A stretch of 64,000 nucleotides of DNA. Source: Prochlorococcus sp. scB243_495K23 (lineage in GTDB: Bacteria > Cyanobacteriota > Cyanobacteriia > PCC-6307 > Cyanobiaceae). The DNA lies in contig JFLW01000086.1 in NCBI GenBank assembly GCA_000635495.1, positions 103,996 to 167,995 on the forward strand, read 5' to 3'. Below are positions 32,423-40,994 of this stretch, piece after piece (the first letter of the stretch is position 1; every line of letters begins with the position of its first letter). Under the pieces are notes generated by a model, which made no database searches, was not told where the DNA came from, and saw only the letters and a program-made list of their open reading frames with translations. Made by a program: the position numbers and the translations under genes.

Positions 32423-33529
32423 ATGATTAAAAAAGAAGGAAGTTTTAAATATTTAGAAATCAAAAATATCAGTAAAAACTTTGGGGAAACATTCGTTTTG
32501 AAAAATATTCACTTGGATGTTTTTAAGGGAGAATTTTTATGTTTATTAGGACCAAGTGGTTGTGGAAAAACAACTCTGCTAAGAATAATTTCTGGCTTAG
32601 AGAGACAAACAAATGGCGATATTGTTCAAGATGGGCTTTTAATTTCTAATTCTCCCACTGAGAAAAGAGACTTTGGAATTGTTTTTCAGTCATATGCATT
32701 ATTTCCAAACCTTAATGCAAAACAAAATATAGCTTATGGTCTTGAAAATAAAAAAATAAATAAAAAAGAAATTGAAAAAAGAACTAATAATTTACTTCGT
32801 TTGGTTGGATTAGAAAAATATTCTGACCAATTTCCATCTCAATTATCTGGAGGTCAACAACAAAGAGTGGCTTTGGCGAGAGCCATGGCATTATCTCCTG
32901 GTTTACTTTTATTAGATGAACCTCTTTCAGCCCTAGATGCTCAAGTTAGATCAAAATTAAGAAATGAAATTAAACTAATACAAAAGAAACTTAATTTAAC
33001 TACTATCATGGTTACCCATGATCAAACTGAAGCTTTATCTATGGCAGATAGAGTTGTAGTCATGGAAAGAGGTCATATTGCTCAAATTGGAACACCTTTT
33101 GAATTGTATGAAAATCCAATTACACCGTTTGTTGCTGATTTCATAGGGAAGATGAATTTGTTAAAAGGTAAATATGATAAGAAAAATTATGTTTTTTATT
33201 ATCTTAATAATAGATTTTTAATTTCACAGAATACAGAATATTCATTTTTAGAAAACTGCTTGCTTGGTATTAGACCTGAAGATATTGAAATTATTAAGTT
33301 CAGAAAAAATATAGAAAAGGAAGAAAATATTCTTAGAGTAAAAATAAAAGAAATTACTTATTTAGGAACAATTTTTAGATTAACAGTAGTTTTAGAATCT
33401 AAGCTAGAAGAAAATATTTTTGTAGACGTTATTTCTAATCAAGTGGTCTCTAATAATTTAAAAATTGGAGATTTTATAGATATTAAATTAAAAAAAGAAA
33501 AAATTAAATTATTTGAAAGTAATTTATAA
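32423..33529 (+). CDS. phnT2: Phosphonate ABC transporter ATP-binding protein
   Basis: A full ABC ATPase of 368 residues: Walker A GPSGCGKTT, Q-loop QSYALFPN, signature LSGGQQQRVALA, Walker B LLLLDEPLSALD and the switch His in MVTHDQTEA. The C-terminal third (LLGIRPEDIEII onward) is the TOBE regulatory domain seen in sugar, iron and phosphonate importers. It lies between the binding protein and the permease, so it powers import of the phosphonate. The length fits PhnT-type proteins. Confidence 0.9.
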   Translation: MIKKEGSFKYLEIKNISKNFGETFVLKNIHLDVFKGEFLCLLGPSGCGKTTLLRIISGLERQTNGDIVQDGLLISNSPTEKRDFGIVFQSYALFPNLNAKQNIAYGLENKKINKKEIEKRTNNLLRLVGLEKYSDQFPSQLSGGQQQRVALARAMALSPGLLLLDEPLSALDAQVRSKLRNEIKLIQKKLNLTTIMVTHDQTEALSMADRVVVMERGHIAQIGTPFELYENPITPFVADFIGKMNLLKGKYDKKNYVFYYLNNRFLISQNTEYSFLENCLLGIRPEDIEIIKFRKNIEKEENILRVKIKEITYLGTIFRLTVVLESKLEENIFVDVISNQVVSNNLKIGDFIDIKLKKEKIKLFESNL

Positions 33530-33533
33530 GTCA

Positions 33534-35273
33534 ATGTATTTTAAAAAAAATTTTAACAAAAGTTTTAACATCTTATTATTAAGAATTTTAATTATTTTTG
33601 TATTTATATTAGTTAGCTTTTTTATCATAATTCCTTTACTTCCATTATTCTTAAAAAGCTTTAGTGATAACAAAAATAATTTTATAGGATTAGAAAATTT
33701 TATAAACTATATTCAAAATCCATCCTTAACGCAATCCTTTATAAATAGCTTAAAGGTGGCAATTACTACGACTTTTTTTTCTGTATTAATTGGATTTATT
33801 TATGCTTATGCTCTCACGAGGACAAGATTACCATTAAAAAAATTTTTCAATACTTTTAGCTTATTTTCTTTATATATTCCACCCCTGGCTGTTGCCATAG
33901 GTTTAATTTATATTTTTGGAAAACAAGGTTTAATTACTCAAGGATTTTTTGGGACTATTCCTGGATTTGATATAAATCTATATGGTTTTAATGGAATAAT
34001 TATAGGTGAAATTTTTTACTGCTTTCCTCAAGCTCTAATTATTCTTGTGTCAGCATTAAATCTTAGTGATCAAAGATTATATGAAGCAGCAGAATCTCTG
34101 AAAGCATCTCCACTTAGAAAATTCTTAACTATTACTTTACCCAATATCAAATATGGACTGATGAATTCATTTTTTATATGTTTTATTTTATCTTTTACGG
34201 ATTTTGGAGTCCCTAAAGTTGTTGGGGGGAACTTTAATGTACTTGCTACAGATATTTATAAACAAGTTGTTGGTCAACAAAACTTTGCCATGGGAGCAAC
34301 TATTAGCATCTATCTTTTAGTACCCTCAATTTTGGCTTTTCTAATTGATAAAAATTTCCGAAAGAATGAAGCATCTCTAATTTCGGGAAAATCTATACCG
34401 TTTAAACCAAGGAAGAATCTTATAGTTGATTCAATAATGTTTATTTTTTGCAGTTTAATTTTGATTTTAGTAATTGGGGTCTTTTCATCTATAGTATTAG
34501 CCTCGCTAATAAAAATATGGCCATACGATATTTCTCTATCATTACAAAACTTTAGATTTTCTAATGTAGCTGGAAATGGTTATGAACCTTATTTTAATAC
34601 TGTTTTCATGTCAATTTATACTGCAATATTTGGGACTATATTTGTATTTTTTACAGCTTATTTAGTAGAAAAATTTAAACCATTAAAAAAAATAAGAATG
34701 CTAATATACTTTTTTTCAACATTACCAATTGCAATTCCTGGCTTAGTACTTGGCTTATCCTATATTCTTTTTTTTAATAAACCTTCTTTCTCTGTACCCT
34801 TTTTAGATTTTCAAATATTTAATCCTTTCTCATTACTTTATGGAACAATGGGAATCCTTGTATTAGCTAATATCATACATTTTTTCACAGTGTGTTTTAT
34901 ATCAGCAACAACAACTTTAAAACAAATTGATAAGGAATTTGAAGAGGTATCAGAGTCTTTAAAAGTTCCTTTTTATAAAACCTTTTTAAGAATAACGATA
35001 CCATTATCACTCCCAACAATCTTAGAGATAGGAAGTTATTATTTTGTTAATTCAATGATAACTGTATCAGCTATTATTTTTCTCTACCCAGCAAAAATAC
35101 CAGTTTCATCTGTTTCAATTGTAAACATGGATGATGCAGGAGATACAGCATCAGCGGCTGCAATGTCTACTCTTATCGTTTTAACAAGTCTATTCGTAAG
35201 GTTAATTTATGAATTTACTTCTAGGAATATTTCGAAAAAATCTTCTGTTTGGATTAATCCATTAGAAACTTAA
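33534..35273 (+). CDS. phnU2: Phosphonate ABC transporter permease (fused two-domain)
   Basis: About 579 residues from the ATG at 33534 (the track's TTG overlaps phnT2). It has two homologous halves of about six TM helices each, with the coupling EAA loops EAAESLKASPLRKFLTITLPN and EVSESLKVPFYKTFLRITIPL. A single polypeptide forming the whole channel is typical of the PhnU2 (TIGR03262) and iron FbpB-type families. It completes the importer with phnS2 and phnT2. Confidence 0.88.
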   Translation: MYFKKNFNKSFNILLLRILIIFVFILVSFFIIIPLLPLFLKSFSDNKNNFIGLENFINYIQNPSLTQSFINSLKVAITTTFFSVLIGFIYAYALTRTRLPLKKFFNTFSLFSLYIPPLAVAIGLIYIFGKQGLITQGFFGTIPGFDINLYGFNGIIIGEIFYCFPQALIILVSALNLSDQRLYEAAESLKASPLRKFLTITLPNIKYGLMNSFFICFILSFTDFGVPKVVGGNFNVLATDIYKQVVGQQNFAMGATISIYLLVPSILAFLIDKNFRKNEASLISGKSIPFKPRKNLIVDSIMFIFCSLILILVIGVFSSIVLASLIKIWPYDISLSLQNFRFSNVAGNGYEPYFNTVFMSIYTAIFGTIFVFFTAYLVEKFKPLKKIRMLIYFFSTLPIAIPGLVLGLSYILFFNKPSFSVPFLDFQIFNPFSLLYGTMGILVLANIIHFFTVCFISATTTLKQIDKEFEEVSESLKVPFYKTFLRITIPLSLPTILEIGSYYFVNSMITVSAIIFLYPAKIPVSSVSIVNMDDAGDTASAAAMSTLIVLTSLFVRLIYEFTSRNISKKSSVWINPLET

Positions 35274-35290
35274 ACACTACTTAAACTTAA

Positions 35291-36055
35291 ATGAATAAGA
35301 TCAATATTATGAAGAAAAAAAATATGAAAATAAAACTTGTTATTTTTGATATGGCTGGCACTACTGTGAAGGATAAAAATGAAGTTACTGGATGTTTTTT
35401 AGAGGCCGCCTCAAGAACAGGTTTAAATACTAATAAAAATGAAGTTGATCGATTACATGGCATTCCAAAAAAGAAGGTCTTTCAATTATTATGGGAAGAG
35501 AGAATTGGTAAAGGTAGTAATAAATTTGAAACTTATGTGAATAAATCTTTTGAAACTTTTAAGGATATCTTAGAAAGTCACTATTTATCTACTGATATTG
35601 AACCAACAGAAGGCTGTCTTGAGTTATTTAGATCCTTAAAAACAAAAAATATTTTTATTGGATTAAACACAGGTTTTTATAGAAAAGTAACAAACATAAT
35701 ACTTAAAAATCTTGGATGGGATTTAGGACTTAATGATAATTATGTGGGAGGCTCATCTTCAATTATTGATGTATCAGTAACCCCTTCAGAAATTTATAAT
35801 AACGAAGGCCGTCCTTCTCCATATATGATTCAAAAGGCAATGTATATTTTAGGAATTGATGATCCTAAATCAGTAGTTGTTATAGGTGATACCCCATCTG
35901 ATTTGAAATCAGGAGTAAGTGCAGGCTGTTTAAAATCTTTTGCAGTAACAAATGGAACTCATTCAAAAGAAGAGCTTGAGGCTTATAAAAATGATGGACT
36001 TTTTTCTTCCTTAAATGAATTTTCATCTTACTTAAATCAATTTATTGATGTCTAA
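35291..36055 (+). CDS. Phosphonatase-like HAD hydrolase
   Basis: 254 residues of the HAD group closest to phosphonoacetaldehyde hydrolase (PhnX/TIGR03351). Motif I is DMAGTT, the Ala-Gly-Thr form of phosphonatases. The cap segment HGIPKKKVFQLL places a Lys where PhnX has its Schiff-base Lys, and Arg replaces Lys before EGRPSPYM as in this family; the acidic motif GDTPSD follows. It could cleave the C-P bond of phosphonoacetaldehyde to acetaldehyde and phosphate. The alignment is by eye. Several start codons are possible (35291, 35309, 35324). Confidence 0.82.
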   Translation: MNKINIMKKKNMKIKLVIFDMAGTTVKDKNEVTGCFLEAASRTGLNTNKNEVDRLHGIPKKKVFQLLWEERIGKGSNKFETYVNKSFETFKDILESHYLSTDIEPTEGCLELFRSLKTKNIFIGLNTGFYRKVTNIILKNLGWDLGLNDNYVGGSSSIIDVSVTPSEIYNNEGRPSPYMIQKAMYILGIDDPKSVVVIGDTPSDLKSGVSAGCLKSFAVTNGTHSKEELEAYKNDGLFSSLNEFSSYLNQFIDV

Positions 36056-37193
36056 AAATTGTAAAACTGATATAGCTATTATTGGAGCAGGTATTGTAGG
36101 TCTTGCTCATGCATTGTCAGCTGCAAAAAAAGGTTTTAGTGTAAAAGTTTTTGAGAGAGAAGAAAAATCTATTGGAGCTTCAATAAGAAACTTTGGAATG
36201 ATATGGCCAATTGGTCAACCTTTTGGAAAGCTATATAGTAGAGCTCTTAATTCTAGAAAAATATGGATTGAGACAGCCCAAAGCAGCGACTTTTTTTTAG
36301 ATCAAGTTGGTTCAATTATTTTGGCATATAAAGAAGATGAATATCAGGTTATGAAAGAATATTGTGATTTGTCTAAGTTTAAAAATTCAAGTGCAGAATT
36401 ACTTTCAATAAAGCAAATCTTTAATCTTAGCCCTTATGTTTTAAGTAAAGGATTAATTGGAGGATTGTGGAGTCCTACTGAAATGATTGTTGATCCTAGA
36501 GAGGCAATTAAAAAGATTACAATTTTATTAAAGAATAAATATGGAGTTGAATTTAATTTTGGTACAACAGTTTCAAGTGTTGAGCCAAATTTAGTAGTTA
36601 CAAGTGATGGTAATAAGATTAATACAAAAAAAAGTATAATTTGTTCAGGAGCCGATTTTGAATCATTATTTCCTCAAGAATATAAGAAATTTCATACAAC
36701 CAAAAGCAAGCTTCAAATGTTAAGAACAATTAGTCAACCTAAAAACTTTAAGTTAGGACCTGCACTTTGTTCAGGTTTTACATTAACGCATTATGATTCT
36801 TTTGCTGAATGTTCATCAATTAATTCTTTAAAAGATAGATATAAAAAAGAGTTCCCTTTTGCAATTGAAAACGGAATACATATTATGATTTCTCAAAATG
36901 GATTAGGTGAAATTATTTTGGGAGATTCTCATGAGTATGGATTAACTTTTGATCCTTTTAATAATGAAGAAATAAATAAATTTATTGTCGATCAAGTTAA
37001 AAGTTTTATAAGTCTTCCTTCAATTGAGATAGCCTCAAGATGGAACGGAATATATCCTAAGTTAATAGGAGGAACTGAGTTAATAAAAGAAGTTGATGAT
37101 TCAATCCTAATAGTCAATTGTTTGGGTGGTGCTGGAATGACCCAATCATTTGGACTCGCAGAAGAAATAGCTGAAGAATATTTAAATTTTTAG
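36048..37193 (+). CDS. FAD-dependent oxidoreductase of phosphonate clusters
   Basis: A DAO/glycine-oxidase-fold flavoprotein of 381 residues. The dinucleotide-binding motif IIGAGIVGLAHALSAAKKGFSVKVFER is at the N-terminus, an RNFGMIWPIGQP loop follows, and CLGGAGMTQSFGLAEEI ends it. This matches the TIGR03364 group, which is syntenic with PhnX-like proteins and acts on amino-phosphonates. A role in oxidising AEP or N-methyl-AEP to phosphonoacetaldehyde is inference. The ATG at 36048 overlaps the HAD stop. Confidence 0.85.
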   Translation: MSKNCKTDIAIIGAGIVGLAHALSAAKKGFSVKVFEREEKSIGASIRNFGMIWPIGQPFGKLYSRALNSRKIWIETAQSSDFFLDQVGSIILAYKEDEYQVMKEYCDLSKFKNSSAELLSIKQIFNLSPYVLSKGLIGGLWSPTEMIVDPREAIKKITILLKNKYGVEFNFGTTVSSVEPNLVVTSDGNKINTKKSIICSGADFESLFPQEYKKFHTTKSKLQMLRTISQPKNFKLGPALCSGFTLTHYDSFAECSSINSLKDRYKKEFPFAIENGIHIMISQNGLGEIILGDSHEYGLTFDPFNNEEINKFIVDQVKSFISLPSIEIASRWNGIYPKLIGGTELIKEVDDSILIVNCLGGAGMTQSFGLAEEIAEEYLNF

Positions 37194-37768
37194 CTTAAAA
37201 AAATACTTTCAATTTTTGTAATAAAAAATTCCAATTCTAGGTTTTTAAAATTAGTATCTTTTGCCTTTTCATCTAATTCTCTAACCAATAAAATTTCATT
37301 AAAAAACTGATTTTTTTCAAAACTTTTTATTTCTTCCTTATTCATTTCACCTCCCTGAACCTTCAATGATGCTACTGAAGCTGATGAAAGTTTTGCAAAA
37401 TAAGAAGAATCTTTTGTAAATAGGTATCTTTTGGCATCAACATGCATTCTCACGCAATTAAAAATTTTATCTGAGAAAAAGTCCTTAATAAATTCTGCAC
37501 CTATTTTTTCATGATCATTATATTTAGAATAGATATTTTGATCAAGAAGTAAATGACCTACATCGTGAAAAAGGGATGCGATAATGATTTCATCTGATAA
37601 ACCGTTATTTACCGCATGAGTAGCGGATTGAAGCATATGATCTGAGACTGTTATTTCCTCACCTGCATATTGTTCTTTACCTTTCTGAGAAAATAAATAA
37701 TTAATCATTCTAAAGAATTCTTTTTTATCCTTTAAATTTATATTTTTCATCAAATTAAGATGTGCCAT
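37190..37768 (-). CDS. phnZ: PhnZ-type HD-domain phosphonate oxygenase
   Basis: 192 residues matching the HD-fold diiron oxygenase PhnZ that cleaves the C-P bond of 2-amino-1-hydroxyethylphosphonate (or hydroxymethylphosphonate). Visible key residues: Tyr34 and Glu37 in YAGEE (equivalent to PhnZ Tyr24/Glu27), His44, His68-Asp69 (FHDVGH), His86 (DHEKIG), His109 (MHVDAKRYL) and Asp166. The SSASVASLKVQGGEMN block also matches. The substrate normally needs a PhnY dioxygenase, which I do not find. Convergent with the FAD gene (four-base overlap). Confidence 0.88.
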   Translation of the reverse strand: MAHLNLMKNINLKDKKEFFRMINYLFSQKGKEQYAGEEITVSDHMLQSATHAVNNGLSDEIIIASLFHDVGHLLLDQNIYSKYNDHEKIGAEFIKDFFSDKIFNCVRMHVDAKRYLFTKDSSYFAKLSSASVASLKVQGGEMNKEEIKSFEKNQFFNEILLVRELDEKAKDTNFKNLELEFFITKIESIFLS

Positions 37769-37824
37769 TTCCTTAAAATATATCTTATTAAAATAAAGGT
37801 TAATAATTTATATAATATGAAATA

Positions 37825-38379
37825 ATGAAATCAGATTCTGAATCCAGAAAAAATCATATTTTTTTTAAGAGAGAAATTTTTGAAACCACTAAAAACGTAA
37901 ATTTAAAAATCGAACATTTAAAGCTAAATAATTCCTCCATAGGGAGATATGGTTCTATTGACCATAATGGATCAACAATGGTGATAGCTAAGAATGAACA
38001 AGAAAAGATAATTGTTTTAAATCAATATAGATTTCCAGTTGAAGAATATATTTTAGAATTCCCATCAGGTACTATTAAAAATAATGAAAAGCCAATATCG
38101 ACTATCAGAAGAGAACTCATAGAAGAGACTGGCTATTCTTCAAAAAGTTTCAAATATTTTGGAGAAATCTTTGAGTCGCCATCTTATTCTAATGAAAGAA
38201 TACATTTGTTTTTAGCTAACAATATTTTTAAAGAGGCTAATTTATTAGATAAGGATGATGATGAGGAAATCGAAGTTTTATTTTTTAGTAAAGAGAAAAT
38301 CAGAGATTTAATTTACTCTGGAGTAATAAAAGATTCAGCTACGATAGCCTTTTTTTTTAAAGTTTATGATTTAATCTAA
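37825..38379 (+). CDS. NUDIX hydrolase (ADP-ribose pyrophosphatase-like)
   Basis: A NUDIX box is present in SGTIKNNEKPISTIRRELIEETGYSSKSF (G-x5-E-x7-REL-x-EE-x-G), with a beta strand and the ERIHLFLANN segment downstream typical of ADPR pyrophosphatases. 184 residues, no signal peptide. It starts just upstream of, and divergent from, phnZ, so the two may share a control region. Its role in phosphonate use is unknown; perhaps nucleotide-sugar clean-up. Confidence 0.8.
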   Translation: MKSDSESRKNHIFFKREIFETTKNVNLKIEHLKLNNSSIGRYGSIDHNGSTMVIAKNEQEKIIVLNQYRFPVEEYILEFPSGTIKNNEKPISTIRRELIEETGYSSKSFKYFGEIFESPSYSNERIHLFLANNIFKEANLLDKDDDEEIEVLFFSKEKIRDLIYSGVIKDSATIAFFFKVYDLI

Positions 38380-38392
38380 ATACTAATTTATT

Positions 38393-39184
38393 TTAAAAAA
38401 ATAAATTTTTAAAAATATTTTTTATATCATTTACTGAATTCAGTATGAAATCTGCTCCTGCAATCTTTAGTTTGGATTCATATATTTCTCTCGCTTTTAA
38501 ACTGTTTTTTAAATGCAAATGTGGTGGAGCGACAGCAAGACTTATAAATTTCTGCTCTGGAATTATTTTTCTTGAATTAATAATTGTTTTAACATCTGCT
38601 ACCGTATCTCCAATATATGCTATGGGAGGAGCTGATCTTCCAAGCTCTTGATTAAGTAATTTTTTAGATAAATAAATGAAACCTTTAGGATCAGGTTTAT
38701 CTGGAGCTTCTCCCATCGCGACTAGCGGAGGATTCAGAAGTTTTAATTTATTCTTTAATATATATTCAGCTGATGCCCTTTCTGCTCCACTTACAAAACC
38801 CCACAAAATACTATTTTTAATTAGTTCGCTAAAAATATTTTTCTCGATAAGAATTTTTTCGTTTTTTATAAATCCTGTCCAAATTTCTGATTCTAGAGGT
38901 GATTTCAAACCAAAATATAACTTTTCAAAATGGCAAACTAATTCTTTCCTTGTTGGAGGTGTAATAGTTAATCTATTGCTTACTATGTGTCTTTTTATTA
39001 GTTCTAAACTTAAATCCCAGTCATTGTTCCAAATCCCTTCATTTTTTATTTCATCAATTTCGAAAATACTTGGTTCCCAAAAACAATAATGCTTTACTGT
39101 TTTTATAATTGACATTCTATAGCTATTCGAAACATCTCTAATAACTCCATCTATATCGAATAGAATTAGACCCTTAATTGACAT
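38393..39184 (-). CDS. HAD-superfamily hydrolase (TIGR01548-type)
   Basis: Motif I is FDIDGVIRDVSNSYR, in the style of the cyanobacterial HAD-IA hypothetical group TIGR01548. The substrate loop (EPSIFEIDEIKNEG), motif II SGAERAS and motif IV YIGDTVADVKT follow. 263 residues. It converges with the NUDIX gene. The substrate is unknown; family members sit near histidine or phosphonate genes, so a phosphatase role is plausible but unproven. Confidence 0.75.
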   Translation of the reverse strand: MSIKGLILFDIDGVIRDVSNSYRMSIIKTVKHYCFWEPSIFEIDEIKNEGIWNNDWDLSLELIKRHIVSNRLTITPPTRKELVCHFEKLYFGLKSPLESEIWTGFIKNEKILIEKNIFSELIKNSILWGFVSGAERASAEYILKNKLKLLNPPLVAMGEAPDKPDPKGFIYLSKKLLNQELGRSAPPIAYIGDTVADVKTIINSRKIIPEQKFISLAVAPPHLHLKNSLKAREIYESKLKIAGADFILNSVNDIKNIFKNLFF

Positions 39185-39400
39185 TTTAAAAATATATAAG
39201 TTTTTTAAATTTACTTAAAATTACATCATATATTTTGATAATTAAACCATTTTTAAATTTAATTTTAAAAAATACAATAATAAAATTATAAACGTTTAAT
39301 TAAATCATAACTATCTGCAAAAATTTAAAATACTAAATTTCATTTTCAATACGGTGCAAAAAACTTTTTAAAAATTCTCAATTTATTAAGAGAAAAATAT

Positions 39401-39700
39401 CTAAATCATCCTTTGGCAAAAAGTATCAACAAGCTCCAATGGAACATCTAACAAAGAAGCTGTCAATTCCTCTCTACTTTCTGCCTGCTCATCAGTTCCA
39501 GAAGAATAAAAAGTATAATATCTCGCGCAAATCTCTTTATATCTTAGTAACTTTACATTTTCATTTAAAATATTTCTATTTTCTTTAAGAGTACTTGAAA
39601 TAGAATATGAATTGATAGCTACAATAGCCATAAAAATATTTAATGAATATTTTCTTAAAAAGTTTATTGTTTTTGTTTTATAAATATTTAATTTGTTCAT
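39401..39700 (-). CDS. Single-TM hypothetical protein (paralogue of 44.99 kb gene)
   Basis: 99 residues: a basic N-terminus, the TM helix YSLNIFMAIVAINSYSISS, then a polar domain with two Cys (YKEICARYYTF, VDTFCQRMI). The protein at 44992 shows the same order (FLKKYPMSILLAIIALNLLSIAGSLK then C...C near the end). Probably external Cys residues that could pair. The 39185-39400 gap is plain AT-rich DNA with nothing supported. Confidence 0.58.
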   Translation of the reverse strand: MNKLNIYKTKTINFLRKYSLNIFMAIVAINSYSISSTLKENRNILNENVKLLRYKEICARYYTFYSSGTDEQAESREELTASLLDVPLELVDTFCQRMI

Positions 39701-39987
39701 ATGAAATCAGCTAAATAAGGCGTCAATATTTAGTCGATAAATTTAAAGTAAGTAACGAAAATTAAGAGGTAATTAATTTAAAAATAAATTTGTTTAAAGA
39801 AAGTCAAGACGCTTAAAAATTTAAAGAAGCTATTAATTTTCAGGTCAATATAAATTAATAGTTGAAAATATTAAGATTTCTCGATTCGAACGACTTATCA
39901 AAATGAGTAAATTTACTAACTGACAAATTAATTTTTTTGCTTATTATTAAAATTAACTTAAGAAAAATTTAAGTAAAAGTTAAGATT

Positions 39988-40227
39988 ATGGCAAAATCAA
40001 AAGCAAAGAGAAAAAAAGCTACTTTATCTCTAAAAACTCCAACTATTCTGGCAGATGGAGTTATCCAGTTCAGTACAATAGTAACTTCTATAACACTTGT
40101 TTTTTTAACAGTTGGATTTTATTCAGCTTCTAATCAAGCTAATAATTTAAATAAAAACTTAGAAAGAATTACTTCACAAAATTCAGTAAATATGAGTGCT
40201 GGAAATTATTGCGATTTAGCTCTTTGA
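39988..40227 (+). CDS. Small membrane protein, 79 aa (paralogue of 29.9 kb gene)
   Basis: A Lys-rich N-terminus (MAKSKAKRKKATLSLK), the TM entry ILADGVIQFSTIVTSITLVFLTVGF, then a polar Asn-rich tail with one Cys. It shares the architecture and GVIQ-start TM with the protein at 29909 (-). Function unknown. Confidence 0.6.
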   Translation: MAKSKAKRKKATLSLKTPTILADGVIQFSTIVTSITLVFLTVGFYSASNQANNLNKNLERITSQNSVNMSAGNYCDLAL

Positions 40228-40340
40228 TAATTAAACTTTAGTGCTTAATGCCTTAAAAATTTATATCAAAAAATTTACTTTTGCTATGCCAGAATCAGAG
40301 AGATAAAACAATAAAGAAATGCATTAACTCTGCAAGGAAA

Positions 40341-40541
40341 TTAAAAAAAAGAAAAAATCATCATTTGTTTATATTTTGAGGAACCAATAACTAAATTTAA
40401 ACTTGATATCTTATGGAATTTTTTATGCGTAAAATTACAAAATTCATTTTCATCTGAATAGTTAATTAAATCAACTGCATTAATATTTGAATCAAACCAA
40501 AGGTCATATTCTATGTAATTTGGCTCTGCAAAATAAGTCAT
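40341..40541 (-). CDS. Small hypothetical protein (truncated paralogue of 12.4 kb gene)
   Basis: 66 residues: MTYFAEPNYIEYDLWFDSNINAVDLINYSDENEFCNFTHKKFHKISSLNLVIGSSKYKQMMIFSFF. The start aligns with the 12427 protein (SYFAKPNFVVYDEWFD) and then diverges; the C-terminal TM anchor is missing. It may be a decayed or shortened copy. Confidence 0.5.
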   Translation of the reverse strand: MTYFAEPNYIEYDLWFDSNINAVDLINYSDENEFCNFTHKKFHKISSLNLVIGSSKYKQMMIFSFF

Positions 40542-40726
40542 ACCAAATTTATTTCAAAAAGAAAAAGCTTCTCTATTTCGTGTGAGGAGAATATAGAAGC
40601 TAATTTCAGTTTAAAAGATTTAATGAACTCTTCTTTAAGAATTAAATAAGATACGAATAAGAAAAAATAAAATATTTTTTTAATTTAAAAAAATGATTAC
40701 TTTACTTTTTGCATACTATAAAAAAT

Positions 40727-40768
40727 TGCATTCAATGCCACTGCTTTGCTTTAGAAGAATTGAATGCA
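40727..40768. repeat. Hairpin repeat, copy 2 (CCACTGCTTTGCTT loop)
   Basis: TGCATTCA (40727-40734) pairs with TGAATGCA (40761-40768) around the same CCACTGCTTTGCTT found at 11955. Stem bases differ from copy 1 (GCACTC/GAGTGC) while pairing is kept, which indicates a conserved structure. Confidence 0.55.
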
Positions 40769-40873
40769 TAATTAGAATCACATTTTAAAGTTATAAGCAA
40801 GTTATGAATTGTTTAAAAGAAAAAAAACAAAAAGAAAGGAATTTTTGAAAGTTATATTTTTAATAAAAAGTAA

Positions 40874-40966
40874 TTATCTAATTTGTGTTTTTGCTTCTAA
40901 ACCTATTAATTTCATAAGGACTTTTGCATTACTTGCAACTGCAGATTAGAGTAGTAAGCGTTTCAT
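40874..40966 (-). pseudogene. Remnant of an MKRLLL signal-peptide gene
   Basis: ATGAAACGCTTACTACTCTAA starts at 40966 with the usual seed but stops after six codons. A shifted frame then gives SAVASNAKVLMKLIGLEAKTQIR with a signal-cleavage-like ASNA, ending at 40874. It is probably the decayed start of an exported gene. The 40542-40873 stretch otherwise holds only the hairpin repeat. Confidence 0.45.
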
Positions 40967-40994
40967 TTAAGCTTTCCTTATTTTGTAAAAATTT

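Noticed and set aside
38676-39089. 137-aa plus-strand ORF
   Set aside because: Opposite-strand shadow of the HAD gene with its clear motifs.
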